Positions 63,301 through 64,000 of a stretch of 64,000 bases of DNA are shown here, piece after piece. The translations under genes and the position numbers were made by a program. Origin of the DNA: Tachypleus tridentatus. Lineage: Eukaryota; Arthropoda; Merostomata; Xiphosura; Limulidae. The notes under the pieces were generated by a model. The model saw only the letters and a list, made by a program, of their open reading frames with translations. It did not search any database and was not told the DNA's origin. The DNA lies in contig NC_134827.1 of the NCBI RefSeq assembly GCF_004210375.1, forward strand, positions 100,673,285 to 100,737,284, given 5' to 3'. Every line of letters begins with the position of its first letter. Within the stretch, counting starts at the first letter, position 1.

Positions 63301-64000
63301 TGATATATGCAGCCTTAAAACGGTGTAAAAGTTGGTTTATTTTTGAACTACATCTGAGCCATTTTAAATACCGAGACAAGATTCCCCATCATTGATTTAT
63401 GAAGAAACGTAAAATAATTCAGCAGTTATGAATGTGTCTTCGGCTTTGTAGTTGATACACTCAAGCTATCATATGGGTGTGCCCCCAATATAACCATTCC
63501 ATGTTCGTGTCACTTTTATCTCACTTGCCAAAATATATTTAAGAAAAATCAAACTTGTTTTAACGTAGAATTGGAAAAGGTTATTGATAATTTTAACGTG
63601 TTAGTTCGAACACTGGCTATTTCGTAGAAATTTTAACAGGTTTTATCTAAACAATATAATAAGCATGGTTATTATTCTTTTATTTTTTTTATAAATTTGG
63701 CTATTTTTAACATACACATTTCACTCTAACATTTTCTTCCAGATTCCCTCTTACACAAAACACGAGTTTCACTTCATTTTGACATATGAAATACACGTTC
63801 ACCAAACGAGTCTAGTCATGCTCACACTGTAGGGGTTAACCCGATTCTTCGGTTTTATCTTTAATCTTTATCTAAGTAGAGACATCTAGAATAATTATCC
63901 AAAACACTATTGTGCTCTTTTTGTTCATATATGTAAAATTCAACAACCATAAAATTATGGCATAAAGTTCTCTTAATCAACTACCCTCAGATATACAGAA
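63301..64000. other. intergenic, nothing recognised
   Basis: No coding, repeat family or RNA signal seen. Confidence 0.5.

Overview
This is an AT-rich, intron-bearing animal genomic window dominated by interspersed repeats. One protein-coding gene fills most of it, on the + strand: a NRF-6-like (nose resistant to fluoxetine) multipass membrane acyltransferase. I reconstruct 15 exons between 14730 and 61932. All 14 introns are GT-AG and every junction keeps the frame, giving a 725-residue protein with a signal peptide, a six-cysteine NRF domain and an acyltransferase-3 domain. NRF-6-like families are large in ecdysozoans. Together with the very abundant tRNA-derived SINE (tail ending GCGCGAAATTCAAAACAAAC) this suggests an arthropod. 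A chelicerate such as a horseshoe crab is my best guess, but that is inference from memory of repeat style.

Layout. 1-14600 is intergenic: many SINE copies, an 8 x 51-bp minisatellite (6235-6642), a 235-bp TA-flanked MITE (10837-11071) and a SINE inserted inside another SINE (12175-12454). A possible TATA promoter lies at 14613-14631, before exon 1 (14730-15024). Intron 1 is 18 kb. It holds a dead Tc1-family transposon with paired binding-site-like repeats in each terminus (16792-18188), a 27 x 41-bp satellite with a 492-bp higher-order period (20591-21697), a second copy of the MITE (21797-22023) and a full-length but inactivated Tigger/pogo transposon (24029-26402). Exons 2-15 lie in 33043-61932. 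Introns 4, 12 and 13 carry fragments of a Jockey-like LINE, intron 11 carries a 12 x 42-bp minisatellite inside an unrecognised dispersed repeat, and intron 5 carries a second SINE-in-SINE insertion. 61933-64000 is 3' flank.

No intact transposon gene was found. Both DNA transposon remnants have lost a catalytic aspartate as well as reading frame. The less expected observations are: inverted pairs of sequences resembling Penelope-like-element ends with hammerhead-ribozyme-like cores (32204-32459, 36851-36988, 54950-54986); a dispersed coding-looking repeat with no family I can name (5200-5500, 47390-48240, 53030-54060); and a palindromic SINE (29757-29985).
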